Positions 27,201 through 42,200 of a stretch of DNA of 64,000 nucleotides are shown here, one piece after another. Every line of letters begins with the position of its first letter. The stretch's first letter is position 1. A program made the position numbers and the translations under genes. The notes below the pieces were generated by a model. It saw only the letters and a program-made list of their open reading frames with translations. It made no database searches and was not told the DNA's origin. Origin of the DNA: Morinoia aosen (Eukaryota > Arthropoda > Malacostraca > Amphipoda > Talitridae). The stretch lies in assembly GCA_030386875.1 (NCBI GenBank), contig CM059570.1, positions 30,743,422-30,807,421 of the forward strand, written 5' to 3'.

Positions 27201-30200
27201 CCCAAAATGCTGCAACAGCTTCCTGACACAATTATATTAAAAGATATCGGCTTTAATGATGATGTTACCGTTAGTTTGCTTCTGATGATGTTACCGTTAA
27301 TTTCTAAATCATGAGGCAAGAATACGTATTTTAAAAAACCTCTTTAAAATCCTGGAACAGCAAAAGGCCACATATTTTGGTTAAAATATTCCAGCTTTAA
27401 CAACCTCTGATAATGTTAGAGCTAATTTCCAGATAATTAGTCCCTAATATGTTCTTCCGTTCACCCTCATACACCTGGAGCAGCTTTATCTCACAATTAT
27501 GCTAAAAGATTTCTGATTTAAACACTTCGAATGATGTCGGGGCTAATTTCCAGATAATTGGTCAAAAATATGTTCTAAAGTTCACCCTCAGACAGCTGCA
27601 GTCGAACTTTGGGCAGGTGTATCTCAGGGGAGTGCTTTCGAGGCCGTCGCAATAATACCGGAACCAATTCCCGCACCTTAAACGCCCCCAGATCTTTCAA
27701 AGTTCACGGCTCCTCGCAGTTGTCGGGCGCCTCGTAACAGGGCTCGAGTGAGCTCCTAGAGAGGGAAGTGGTCGTCTTGGATTCTCAGTATGGGTGCGTA
27801 ATGTTAGTTTGAAGTTGCGCAGTTCTCTTAACGTGTTATTGTATTGCTAAAGTCCACGGAGACTCCCTTCCAGTTTCCACGGCTGCTCCTCATGTTGATC
27901 ACGTTCGGAACACATCTTCTCGGGTCCGGACACGGGAAACATAGCTCAAATTTATGAGTCGCTAAAAAACTCGGAGGCAGTAATAGAATTGCACTGCCTT
28001 GTGGAGTTTGAATCTTATGCACAAGTGCTTTGCTAACGCAGCTCTATTGGGAGATGGGAGGAATGGTTGGAACTCTGTTTCACTGAAGCTTTGCTTTTGA
28101 TGAAGTATGAAGCGCTATAAGGCTGCATTTTATTGAAAGTTGGAAATTTAGGTCGAACTTCTTGGAACAGAGCAGGGTCGGATTGTAATGATGCATGTAC
28201 TCTCATAGTAGGTGAGCTGAAATCAAAATTTTTGAATGATTTCAAATTATTGCTTCGCATGAACGTACTGTTTACTTTCGAGTAAATAAACGATTTTAGA
28301 AGATTTAATTTAGAATAAAAATTTTGAGCATTTAATTTAGAATAAAAATTTAGAGTATTTAATTTAGAGTATTATAGCTCAATTTAAAGTTTTAAATTTT
28401 GGGTCTCAAAACAGTTATTGTTCGCCTTTGAATTTCTGTTTATGATTCAGTTGTTTTTAAATAATTTCAGTTTCCTCATGGTAAAGTTTATGTAACACAA
28501 TGGTAACAAAAATCAATTTCCGACTTCTTTTGATTTATTCGGCAGCATTCAAGAAGAAGACTTCATTCGGAGCACTCTTTAATACCTGACTTGATAATGA
28601 GACTTGGAAACAAATAACAAAGCACCAGATACCCAATATTCCTCTAAAGATTGAATAGCAGTGGAAATATGTAATTAGATCCTTTCTTGTGAAAATTTCA
28701 ATTTCATTCGGGACCTTATTTTCAATCAATCTACGTCGCTGTAAGAAGACAGTTAGTAGCGTAAATATTTCTAAGTCAACTTAGCTGCTCTACATGCGTA
28801 GGACGAAACATCCAAATCCCACGTGCTACAGCACGTAGCGTAGCCAAGTCCACGCTAAAAACTTACGCTGTACCTTTAAATCAATACAAATTGCAAGAAA
28901 ATTCGGCTCGGGATTTACCAAGGTCGGCTGGTTTCACTTAGCAGCTCATATGTTCCGTCGCCTTGTGTCTTTATTCTCAGCGTCACCATGCGTTCTGTGC
29001 TAAAAGCATTCACGCTCTCGGACGCTGTAAACACTATTAAACAGGTGCTCTCGGACGCTGTAAACACAATTAAAAAGGTGCTCTTGTGCGCTGCAAGCAC
29101 TAATGAAAAGGCAATCGAAAATCCGGCCCGTGGTGATAGCGCTTTCATAAACGTAGGGAACACCTGCTAATATCGCCAGCATACTCGCTAAAAGTAGGGA
29201 CTGCCTGCCAATAACGCCAGCATGCTCGCTAAAAGTAGGGAATGCCTGCCAATATCGCCAGCATACTCGCTAAAAGTAGGGAATGCCTGCCAATATCGCC
29301 AGGCATACTCGCTAAAAGTACGGAATACCTGTCAATATCTTCACTAGAGTTAGCTGGTACTTTACAGTACCCCACTACAGGCAGAGGATACTATTTGTGC
29401 TCGCACTAGAGGCAGATGATATTTGCCAGCACCCTCACTAGAGGCAGATGGTATTTGCCATCACCCTAACTAGAGGCAGACGGTATTTGCCATCACCCTC
29501 ATTAGAGGCAGATGGTATTTGCCATCACCCTCACTAGAGGCAGATGGTATTTACCATCACCCTCACTAGAGGCAGATGGTATTTGCAATCACCCTCACTA
29601 GAGGCAGATGGTATTTGTCAGCCCCCTTACTATAGAGGCAGATGATATTTGCCATCACCCTCACTAGAGGCAGATGGTATTTGCCAGCACCCTCACTAGA
29701 GGCAGATGGTATTTGCCATCACCCTCACTAGAGGCAGATGATATTTGCCAGCACCCTCACTAGAGGCAGATGGTATTTGCCACTACCTCTGATAGAGTTA
29801 GCTGGTACTTGGTAGTACTGCAATACGGGCAGATGGTGCTTACCAGTATCTTTACTAGAATCAGGGGCACTTTTCACTTCCCTCATTATTTGGTAGTTGG
29901 TACTTGCCACTGCTAGAGTTAGCTGGTACTTAACAAAACCCCACTAGGGACAGGAAGTACTTGTCTGCACCCAGACCAGGGTCAGATGGTACAAGGTGTT
30001 TTTTAAATACGGGACCCGAAAATTTTTTAATTACTATTGATACAATGAACGGATTATTTTTGAAAAAACGGCAGTTGAATCCTGAGCATTATATCTTTCA
30101 TTTGGTACCTATGTATTTACGATACAACAGCCAAAATTTGAATCAGAGGACACAGTAACATTTATCCTGCTTTGAAACTACCGCCAGGATGACGAACTGG

Positions 30201-33200
30201 ACAAAGGAACAATTAGCTTTCATAAGCACTGCATATTTCCTCAATGGAAGGAGCTTTATCCTAGCCCAGTGAAGTTTGAAGAGAGAGTACAACCGCTGGG
30301 CTAGGATAATGCTCCTTCTATTAGAGAAGTATGCAGTGCTTATGAAAGCTAATTGTTCCTTTGTCCAGTTCGTCATCTTGGCGACAGTTTCACAGCAGGA
30401 TGAATTTTGCTGTGTCCTCTGATTCTGATTTTGACTGTTCTATCATGAATACATAGGTGCCAAACAAAATATATAAATCTCAGGATTCTAATGCCAGTTG
30501 GTTTTTAAAAATTAATTCATTGTATCAAAAGTTATAAGAGATTTTTTTCGGGTCCCGTATTTAAAAAAACACCCTCTACTTGATACTATCTCTACCAGGG
30601 TTAGCTAGTACTTGGTAGTTCCCCTCTAGAGGCCGGTGGTACTAGCCCTTCCCCTCACTAGTTGCCAGTAATATTTGCTAGTCCCCTCATTAGTCGTTAG
30701 TAATACTTGCCAGTTCCATCACTAGTCACAAATAATTATATATATATATAACACTTACCTCCAGTAGCAACACATGAGATGCGCAGGTTACTGTCCTCAG
30801 TCACCGGACCAATCACAGAGCGTATCGGCATTCCCTCTTCGTCCTGAAGAACCAATGAGGTCGGTGGTACTGTGCGAGAGGCAAAAGAATCGAAATTTAT
30901 TACCTAGAAATAAGGCTAAGAGGTACAGGAATCCTAATTTATTACCTAAAAATGAGGCTAAAAGGTAAAAGAACGGTAATTAATTACTTAGAAATAAGGC
31001 AAAAACAACAAACTCTGGAAACTTCAAAATAGGAAAACTGTACTTGAACATGACAGTCTCTCTCTTCCAAAATAGTTGTACCGAGACAGTTGTCTGGAAT
31101 TGTTAAGTATTATTAATGTTCAATTTGTGGGACACTCATTTCCGCGATATTTCTCTAAATATTACTCATTTATTTTTGGGGGTTGTGAATAATCTTATCT
31201 TTCGTTTTATGAGTGTGTTTTACATCGAATAAATCAACCATTTATCATTTTCATATTGAATAGATAAATCATCAATCATTTTTGCATCGGATGTAACAAT
31301 TATTAATCATTTTTGCATCGAATAAATCAATTATTAATCATTTTCACATCCGCAAATAGATCAATCATCAACCATTTTAACAACTATTAGATCAATCATT
31401 TCGGAAGATTCAAAGAATTGTTCTTCTATAAGTATTAAAATAAAGAGGGAGGAATTTCCATTTCATTTTCATTAAGAAACAAATTGCAGTAATTTCTCAA
31501 TTTCAGTGGAGTGTAATCAACGAAAAGAAAAGTAACTTGCTCAGTAGAAATAAAGTTTGCTTACAAAAGGTACGGTTCATCAGTTCTCAGGTCCGGGTTA
31601 TTTATCTTATCAGAAGACCTTGACGTTACACTTAATGATTCTAACAATATTTGTAAACAAAGTGAGCGTGAAATATATCGCTAAAACAATTCTTTTTGGT
31701 CTAAGATTAATGACTGGTTGGATTAAATGTGGTTCGTAAGAGTAGTTTTATGAATACTACATGCGTCTAGAGGTCAATACTGAGCCATCTTTGTTTTTGT
31801 CATTGATTATATGTGTCCAAAATTAAAGGATGAGACTCTCATATGATGACTTCAAGAGATTTGAACCAATCAAGAAATTCTCACTCAACGTCTCAATACG
31901 CGAATTAAATACCTACTTTACTCACTGCAAATAACAATTAAATACTTATCTTGCTCATTACAATAGAGCCTATTGAATATCTATTTTACTCACTACAATG
32001 AAGCATATTGAATACCTATTTTCCTCATCACAAAAAAGCGTTTTAAACACCTATCCAATTCAGTCTATAAAAATAGCAACAAAATACCTATAATATTCAA
32101 CCTATGAGTATATTATCTCAATCTATTATCTCAATCTATAGGGAAAGCATATTCAACACATATTAATTCAACCCATTAAAAAATATCTGTAGAATACCAG
32201 CTCAACTTGAGCCATAAAAAGTACCTGTAAGCTACCTACTCGATCCACTCGGCCTCCACCTGCAAATATCATTTACTCTCCTTTGACTGCAAGTTACCTG
32301 ACTTGCACATACACTGACATCAAAGACGTACTTTGAATCACATCTTTCAACGATTCAGCCTAAAATGTATTGATTGAGAGAAACAATAAATTTTAAAGTT
32401 ATACCATATTCTCGCGCAATTTGTATTTAATCATTAGCCCCCAAACTCTACGCATATAAGCACCAAACTTCACTTGAATTTAGCTCTCCAAACTCTACGC
32501 ATATTCACGCCAGACTTAACCTGAAGTTTAGTTTGCACAGTTGGTGCGGCTGATTTGATAAGGTTGGAAGTAGAAGAATTGAAAACCCGTCTTTACTCCT
32601 CGATTACATTTTTTCCCCTTTCTAAAATGATTGATGAATATAGTTGCACTGTGATATTTTCATAGTACGCCATTATTTATTTTAAATGAAGGTAGTGAAA
32701 CGATTGAAATGCTGTTCATTTACACAGATACTGAAATGAGCAACTTACCTATTCTCACACATTTGGCCCAATACGTATTCGACGTGTTAAAGTTAATACC
32801 GAAACGTAGTTAACGTATTAAATTGCAGCCCAACCGACCGACAATGGTGAGATTCACTCTGTTGTTGATGGTGGGAGCCTTCTTGAAGTCGACCCTGCAC
32901 TTGTAGAGCCCCCGGTCCGCGGGACGCAAGTTTTTCAGCTCCAAGAACTGCTCTTCGAGCTGAGCCTTGAACTCAGCTCGGTCTCCGAGCAGCGCTGAGT
33001 CGTGCCAGTGCAGCGGTCCAGACAGCTCTCGCAGGTCGTAGCTGGGGACATCGTACAGGACGTTTCATTCGTGAAATGTACATGTCATTGGCGAAATGCT
33101 AATGTCATTCGTGAAATACTCATGTCATTCGTGAAATGCTATTGTCATTAGCGAAATGCTAATATCATTCGTGAATTGCTAATGTCATTCATGAAATGCT

Positions 33201-36200
33201 CATGTCATTCATGAAATGCTATTGTCATTAGCGAAATGCTAATGTCATTAGCGAAATGATAATGTCATTAGCGAAAATCTAATGTCATTCATGAAATGCT
33301 CATGTCATTCGTGAAATGCTATTATCATTAGCGAAATGCTAACGTCATTAGCGGAATGCTAATGTCATTGGCGAAAATCTAATGTCATTCGTGAATTGCT
33401 AATGTCATTAGCGAAATGCTATTGTCATTCGTGAATTGCTAATGTCATTCGTGAAATGATAATGTCATTCGTGGAATGTTAATGTCATTCGTGAAATACT
33501 CACGTCATTCGTGACATGCTAACATCATTCGTAGAATGCTCATGTCATCCGTGACATGCAAGTATAACTTTCGAATTGCAGACATAATTTTGGAGCTGTT
33601 ATATATCGATCGGGAAATTGCACTTGTAATTCGTAAGAAATCCTCGTTTCAAAAATCCAATTCTCATAAATTAAATGTGTCACTCGTAAAATAGCGCTAA
33701 TCATTTGTCGAAACGCTCGTTTCATTCATGAAAAAACGTGACATTTGAAAAGAAAGTCTATATTGCACGGGGAAATACAAATAACATTCGCGGAATTGTT
33801 CATAATATTCGTGAAAATGCACTGGTTATTCGTGAAAGTTTTTTATAGTTTTGGAGCATGTTTTCAGTATTCGGGGAAATGCTTCCCTTTAACAAAAAGC
33901 TAACTCAATTTTGTCGTAGAAGCTTAGGAACCAAAACTCGATAACTAGAACTTAAAAAGTAGCATTTCTTTCTTTGAGCATTATTCTCAATAAATACCTT
34001 TTCCTAGCCTAAGGACACCAAGCCATGGATTGCTTAACGAACAATGAGTAAAGCCAGTATAAGTTAATCTTCTTATGCACTGATTTCAACATACATCCAT
34101 GAGTTACGTTGTAAATTTTCTATTTTATCTGCAAAAAGCAGTTCGAAGTAACAATGACGAAGTGCACCAAACTCGACGTTCTTTAACAGAGTATATTGTT
34201 CATATCAAATTTTATCCATACAACCAGGGATGTAGTAAGTTCAAGTGTCGTGCACTCTCAACTGAACACACTACAAAACACGATCTATTCTCCACTCAAC
34301 TCACTACAAAACACGATCTATTCTCCACTCAACTCACTACAAAACACGATCTACTCTCAACTCAACTCACTACAAAACACGATCTACTCTCCGCTCAACA
34401 CACCACAGAACACGATGTGCTCTCAACTGAACACACTACAAAACACGATCTACTCTTAACTCAATTCACTACAAAACACGATCTACTCTCCACTTACACA
34501 CCACAAAACACGATGAGCTCTCAACTGAAAGCACCACAAAACACGATTTACTAAACTCAACACACTACAAAACTTAGTGTGCTCTCAACTCAACACAAAA
34601 CACAATGCACTCGCAACTGAACATTAAAGAACACGATCTACTCTCAACTCAATGTACCACAAACACAATGTACTCCCAACTCAACGCAAAACACAACGTA
34701 CTCCCAACTCAACACACCACAAAACCCGACATACTCCCAACTAAGCACGTCAAAAAATTTAGTGTACACAGTATTTTGTGCGGTCAACTTCGCAAGTTCG
34801 AGTCACCAGGGCCGCATCACGCTATATGGTCGGGCACTGACAAGCGGCAGCATGTTACGCACACGCAACTTGCAGGCACTCACTCCAGCGAAGGTTCTGT
34901 CTGCTGTTCAGTAAATATTTATGCGAGAAGCAAGCTGCTTTTTTTCTTGGACACTCGCCCGCTTCTCCATCCTGAGAGCCAAACGCAAGAATTCCGTACA
35001 AAGAAAATACGTTCTGCCGGAGTACTCATTTCAACGAAGCACGTCTTGCCTCAAACTTGCATGAGGAAATGTTGATAGCACACGTATGTTGAATTGAGAT
35101 GGAGGTATTTTCAGTCCCGTTGAGTTAAGAAATGCTTGGGAAATACAGCATGTGTACATCTATGCATTTCAATTCAGTTGTTTTGAACCTTAATGAGCAA
35201 GTTAGAGCATGATGTTGCTATTAATGTTTTTAGACTCTGAGAGAAACCTTGATAAACTTTGGCTTGAATTCACACTCTCATTGGTGAAGCATGGAGAGCA
35301 TTTTCTACCCTGAGAAATTATATGTACCCTTCATGCATCCACAACGCATAGTAGCTAGTTTGAAGCCCCGTTTCTATCGCAAAGATATTTTTGCGTAGAA
35401 AAGTGAAGGGACTATTTAGCGTTGACTGAATGAAACGTGGAATCTATGCACAAGGTGCGTTCCCCTACCGGATACTCTGAACATAGAAAGACAAAGTTAA
35501 AAAGGAAAAGAATGAAAAGACACAAAAGAGACAGCGAAAAAGGGATGGGAACTGAAAGAAAATTGACGGGTTCAAAAGACATAAGTCCTAAAGGCCTATC
35601 TATCAACTGAGGTAACCTAACAGTTTCTCCCAAGGAGACGCCAGTCCCGATTGCAGTGGATAGACAAACATTACTAACCTGAAACTATTGCCTATTCTAT
35701 GCCCCATGAAGGGTTATATCTTCACGTCTGGCAAACATTCTGCGTGTGCATTGCGATGTCATTTATTTATGAATGTCATTTATTTATGAAAACTTGCGTC
35801 TCAAAAATCGTATTCTCTGACTGCGCTATATCTGATCTTTTGTAGAGCCACTCTGTTGTCTGGCTCTCATAGAAACGTGGAATTTATGCACAAGGTGTTA
35901 ATGTATTTTGTGATGTGTCTTTTGAGTACATATTGTTACTGTCCCTTGTATGTATGAGATAAAATGCTTTTCTATTGGTGTTCCGCCTGTTTCTACATAG
36001 AAAGAACGGGAAGGCAAGAAACGCTGGAACTTTGGCCTAATCAATAAATTCAGCTTCCCTGAGGCCATGAAAAACTGTCCTTTATTCAAGTTTTAAAATT
36101 TATGGCCTTTTCGCACCACCACTTGAGCGTCGACGTCCAGTAAATGAAATAAAACTACGTGCTTGGAAGAAATATTTTTTTGCATGCCATGGATTGCTCC

Positions 36201-39200
36201 ACCAAACAATGACCAAAGTAAGCATAAATTCATCCTCTAATGCACTGATTTTAACATACAATCTTGAGTCATTTTGTGAATTTCTTATTTTAATTACTGT
36301 AAGCAGTTCGAGGTAACAAATTTCTAATTTTATTCCATAACTCGAAAGCATAGTCTTGAAACTTCGAGGTATGAACATTCTGAATTCCCTCACATGAACT
36401 TCAAAAATAATCTTAAAAATAACTAGAAAACGCATGAATCATTAAAAAGAATCAAATTAAACATTAGGATTCCAGTGGAGTCTGAGTAGAGCTGTTGTTG
36501 ATATAAAGAAACGCATCCGGAAACTCAGAAGAACTTCCTGCAGAACTCGGTATTCGGACCCATAAAAATCGTCGCACACTAAACGTCTCGGCCTTTACCA
36601 AAGTTAATCTAAACTTGTTTTCTGGCTCGGCTCAACTTGCTGCAGGCGGCACAACTGGAGAGGAAAACAGCTTCGAGATGTTTAGCTTGAAGGAAGAAGC
36701 GAATGCATCTAGGATACAAACTCGGCCGAGAAGGCCCTCGCCCTCGTTGGTGAGGCTATTTTCAGGAGATTGAGGATACCATGCCGAGGGCTGGATTTTT
36801 TAACACTTTACGTTATTGGTAATCGCATCGTTAGTTATTCTACGTAGACTTTGTTACGTTACGTGCTGCAGCCCGTAGTATACGCATGTTTTTTCGACTC
36901 CGTGTTGTCCCAAGTCTATTCTATTGAAAAAGAGCCTACACAGTCTAACTTTTTCACCGCCTGCATGCATGTTTTTCACCGCCCAAGTAATTAAATCGCC
37001 ATGCAGCGAAAAATATGCATGCTCCGGCGTAAAAGTTAGACTGGGTACGCAGTCAGTTGTGCTGCAGCGACGACGTGAAGTGATCGAAAATCTGCCCGTC
37101 ACCCTGAACACTTCGACAGCAACGTGTGTCACCGATGGCTGCGCAGGGGAATTTCATAAGTTGCTGACCGACCACTAGTCACAAACTCAATTTTCATAAA
37201 AACTTAAAGCTTAATGAAGGTATGATTGAGTTAATGCTTACAATTTTCAGAATTTTCTTACCACAATTGACTTTAAATTCGAGTTGAATATTGAACTTCA
37301 GTTCGACCAATTGCAGTAAAACTGTTAAAATGCTTTAAATTAATCCAATTGTGGGCGTCACGGTTTACTCGTATCAAGTTTAAGTTGTCTTCTGAATTTA
37401 ATGTTCAGATGCCGGAAACGTTTTGTTGCTCCGCTCGTTTCCTCGCAGTAGAGAGAATTTTCCCATTTTTAGTTATTGGTAAAACATTTGTGCAACATTT
37501 GCACATATAGTGCTTGAGTAACATTCAAATAACGGCAATAAAAAAAATCGTATTGAAAACCATGCAGATAGATTTCTGGTATTTGACTAATTGATGTGAT
37601 GTAACTATGTAACTGTAACTACAAGAGTTCAATGTTCCTATGAGAGTTCAGTGTAACTATGAGAGTTCAATGTAACTATGAGAGTTCAATGTAACTATGA
37701 GAGTTCAATGTAACTATGAGAGTTCAGTGTAACTATGAGAGTTCAATGTAACTATGAGAGTTCAATGTAACTATGAGAGTTCAGTGTAACTATGAGAGTT
37801 CAATGTAACTATGAGAGTTCAATGTAACTATGAGAGTTCAATGTAACTATGAGAGTTCAATGTAACCATGAGAGTTCAATGTAACCATGAGAGTTCAATG
37901 TAACCATGAGAGTTCAATGTAACTATGAGAGTTCAATGTAACTATGAGAGTTCAATGTAACTATGAGAGTTCAATGTAACTATGAGAGTTCAATGTAACT
38001 ATGAGAGTTCAATGTAACTATGAGAGTTCAATGTAACTATGAGAGTTCAATGTAACTATGAGAGTTCAATGTAACCATGAGAGTTCAATGTTACTATGAG
38101 AGTTCAATGTAACTATGAGAGTTCAATGTAACCATGAGAGTTCAATGTAACCATGAGAGTTCAATGTAACCATGAGAGTTCAATGTAACTATGAGAGTTC
38201 AATGTAACTATGAGAGTTCAATGTAACTATGAGAGTTCAATGTAACCATGAGAGTTCAATGTAACTATGAGAGTTCAATGTAACTATGAGAGTTCAATGT
38301 AACTATGAGAGTTCAATGTAACTATGAGAGTTCAATGTTACTATGAGAGTTCAATGTTACTATGAGAGTTCAATGTAACTATGAGAGTTCAATGTAACTA
38401 TGAGAGTTCAATGTTACTATGAGAGTTCAATGTAACTATGAGAGTTCAATGTAACTATGAGAGTTCAATGTAATTATGAGAATTAAAATATTTGAGCTCA
38501 ACAACGTCAATTCAATGCAACTATGATAGTTAAATGTAACTATGAGAGTTCAGTGTAACCATGAGAGTTCAACTATGAGAGTTGATTGGTTACTTTCTGG
38601 TTCACACATGTAGGCTGAACTACAAAATTTTGAGTAACAAAGTTTTAATTGCACTACAACACCAGTTCAGCCTACACTTTGTCGAACACGCCCTTGAAAT
38701 AGTTGACCAATTGTCATTTGTTTGAATAGTATGTAATGAAGCAGACTTATTTGTTCATGAGATCGATGATTCTTAGTTTTTATTCGGTCGATAATTACAA
38801 AAACTCAGAATGCTGCACTGCGCGGGCATGTGGTAAGTTAACATTTATGTTCTATGTTGCGTGCATACGGTGAAGTTAATATGTATGTTCTTTAATGCGT
38901 GCATGTGGTAAGTTAACATGTATGTTCTATATTGCGTGCATGTGGTGAAGTTAACATGTATGTTCTATAATGCGTGCATGTGGTGATTTAACATGTATGT
39001 TCTATAATGCGTGCATGTGGTGAGTTAACATTTATGTTCTATAATGCGTGCATGTGGTGAAGTTAACATGTATGTTCTATAATCCAGCTACTTCTCACCC
39101 GCGTTTGTTTTGTTTATTGAGAGACGCTCATCCATTTATTATTTCTGTTTTTACCAGAAAATAAATTACTTATTACTTTTTCATCACGATCGGTGAGCCT

Positions 39201-42200
39201 CAACTGTTGACTTAGCTTTGATGTGAGGGGAATTTTAATTACACTGCCGATCTCCCCTCGTGTTACTGATAGGCTCTGAGGAATAATTTCACAGCTTAGC
39301 AAAAACCTTAGCCGAGCAAGCGTTTCTATTTTTAAAGTTCAATGGCTTCTTACATACCAACGAAGCCAGTGTGTTACGAGCGTGTTGCAAGGGTAGCCAG
39401 CGTTCATAAATTGCGTTCTTGGATAATAGGGTATGAAATAGGGCGTATTGGATATTTTGTTTATACTAGAGTATGAAAATAAGGCGTATTGGATATTTTG
39501 CCTATAATAGGGTATGAAAATAGGGCGTATTAGATATTTTGTCTATAATAGTGTATGAAATAGAATGTTTTGGATATTTTGTCGATAATAGGGTATAACA
39601 ATAGGGCGTATTGGATATTTTGTCTATAATAGGGTATGAAAATAGGGCGTATTGGATATTTTCTCTATAATAGGGTATGAAAATAGCGCGTATTGAATAT
39701 TTTGTCTATAACAGGGTATGCAAATAGGGCGTATTGGATATTTTGTCTATAATAAGGTATGAAAATAGGGTGTATTGGATATTTTGTCTATAATAGGGTA
39801 TGAAAATAGGGCGGATTGGATATTTTATCTATAATAGGGTTTGAAATAGGGTGTATTTGATATTTTGTTTATAATAGGGTATGAAAATAGGAAGTATTGA
39901 AAGTTTTGTCCATAATAGGGTTTGGAAATAGGGCGGACTGAATAGTTCAGATAGGAGGCGTTGACGCACCTGTAGATAGGAGGCGTTGACGTATACATAG
40001 GAGGCGTTGACGTACCTGTAGATAGGAGGCATTGACGTATACACAGGAGGCGTTGACGTACCTGTAGATAGGAGGCATTGACGTATACATAGGAGGCGTT
40101 GACCTACCTGTAGATAGGAGGCATTGCAGTATACATAGGAGGCGTTGACGTACCTGTAGATAGGAGGCATTGACGTATACATAGGAGGCATTGACGTGTA
40201 CATAGGAGGCGTTGACGTACTTGTAGATAGGAGGCATTGACGTATACATAGAAGGCGTTGACGTACTTGTAGATAGGAGGCATTGAAGTATACATAGAAG
40301 GCGTTGACGTACCTGTAGATAGGAGGCATTGACGTATACATAGGAGGTGTTGACGTACCTGTAGATAGGAGGCATTGACGTATACATAGAATGCGTTGAC
40401 GTACTTGTAGATAGGAGGCATTGAAGTATACATAGAAGGCGTTGACGTACCTGTAGATAGGAGGCATTGACGTATACACAGGAGGCGTTGACGTACCTGT
40501 AGATAGGAGGCATTGACGTATACATAGGAGGCGTTGACGCACCTGTAGATAGTAGGCATTGACGTACCTGTAGATAAGAGGCATTGACGTATACATAGGA
40601 GGCGTTGACGCACCTGTAGATAGAAGGCATTGACGTACCTGTAGATAAGAGGCATTGACGTATACATAGGAGGCGTTGACGCACCTGTAGATAGAAGGCA
40701 TTGAAGTACCTGTAGATAAGAGGCATTGACGTATACATAGGAGGTGTTGACGCACCTGTAGATAGAAGGCATTGACGTGTACATAGAAGGCGTTGACGTA
40801 CTTGTAGATAGGAGGCATTGACGTAAACATAGGAGGCGTTGACGCACCTGTAGATAGAAGGCATTGACGTACCTGTAGATAAGAGGCATTGACGTATACA
40901 TAGGAGGCGTTGACGCACCTGTAGATAGAAGGCATTGACGTACCTGTAGATAAGAGGCATTGACGTATACATAGGAGGCGTTGACGCACCTGTAGATAGA
41001 AGGCATTGACGTACCTGTAGATAAGAGGCATTGACGTATACATAGGAGGTGTTGACGCACCTGTAGATAGAAGGCATTGACGTGTACATAGAAGGCGTTG
41101 ACGTACTTGTAGATAGGAGGCATTGACGTATACATAGGAGGCGTTGACGCACCTGTAGATAGAAGGCATTGACGTACCTGTAGATAAGAGGCATTGACGT
41201 ATACATAGGAGGCGTTGACGCACCTGTAGATAGAAGGCATTGACGTACCTGTAGATAAGAGGCATTGACGTATACATAGGAGGCGTTGACGCACCTGTAG
41301 ATAGAAGGCATTGACGTACCTGTAGATAAGAGGCATTGACGTATACATAGGAGGTGTTGACGCACCTGTAGATAGAAGGCATTGACGTGTACATAGAAGG
41401 CGTTGACGTACTTGTAGATAGGAGGCATTGACGTATACATAGGAGGCGTTGACGCACCTGTAGATAGAAGGCATTGACATACCTGTATATAAGAGGCATT
41501 GACGTATACATAGGAGGCGTTGACGCACCTGTAGATAGAAGGCATTGACGTACCTGTAGATAAGAGGCATTGACGTATACATAGGAGGCGTTGACGCACC
41601 TGTAGATAGAAGGCATTGACGTACCTGTAGATAAGAGGCATTGACGTATACATAGGAGGCGTTGACGCACCTGTAGATAGAAGGCATTGACGTACCTGTA
41701 GATAAGAGGCATTGACGTATACATAGGAGGTGTTGACGCACCTGTAGATAGAAGGCATTGACGTGTACATAGAAGGCGTTGACGTACTTGTAGATAGGAG
41801 GCATTGACGTATACATAGGAGGCGTTGACGCACCTGTAGATAGAAGGCATTGACGTACCTGTAGATAGGAGGCATTGACGTATACATAGGAGGCGTTGAC
41901 GCACCTGTAGATAGAAGGCATTGACGTACCTGTAGATAAGAGGCATTGACGTGTACATAGGAGGCGTTGACGCACCTGTAGATAGAAGGCATTGACGTAC
42001 CTGTAGATAAGAGGCATTGGCGTATACATAGGAGGCGTTGACGCACCTGTAGATAGAAGGCATTGACGTACCTGTAGATAAGAGGCATTGACGTATACAT
42101 AGGAGGTGTTGACGCACCTGTAGATAGAAGGCATTGACGTGTACATAGAAGGCGTTGACGTACCTGTAGATAGGAGGCATTGAAGTATACATAGGAGGCG

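Noticed and set aside
27600-27930. Possible extra exon in GC-rich patches
   Set aside because: No frame with fitting splice sites, and the flanking exons C and D already join in phase without it.
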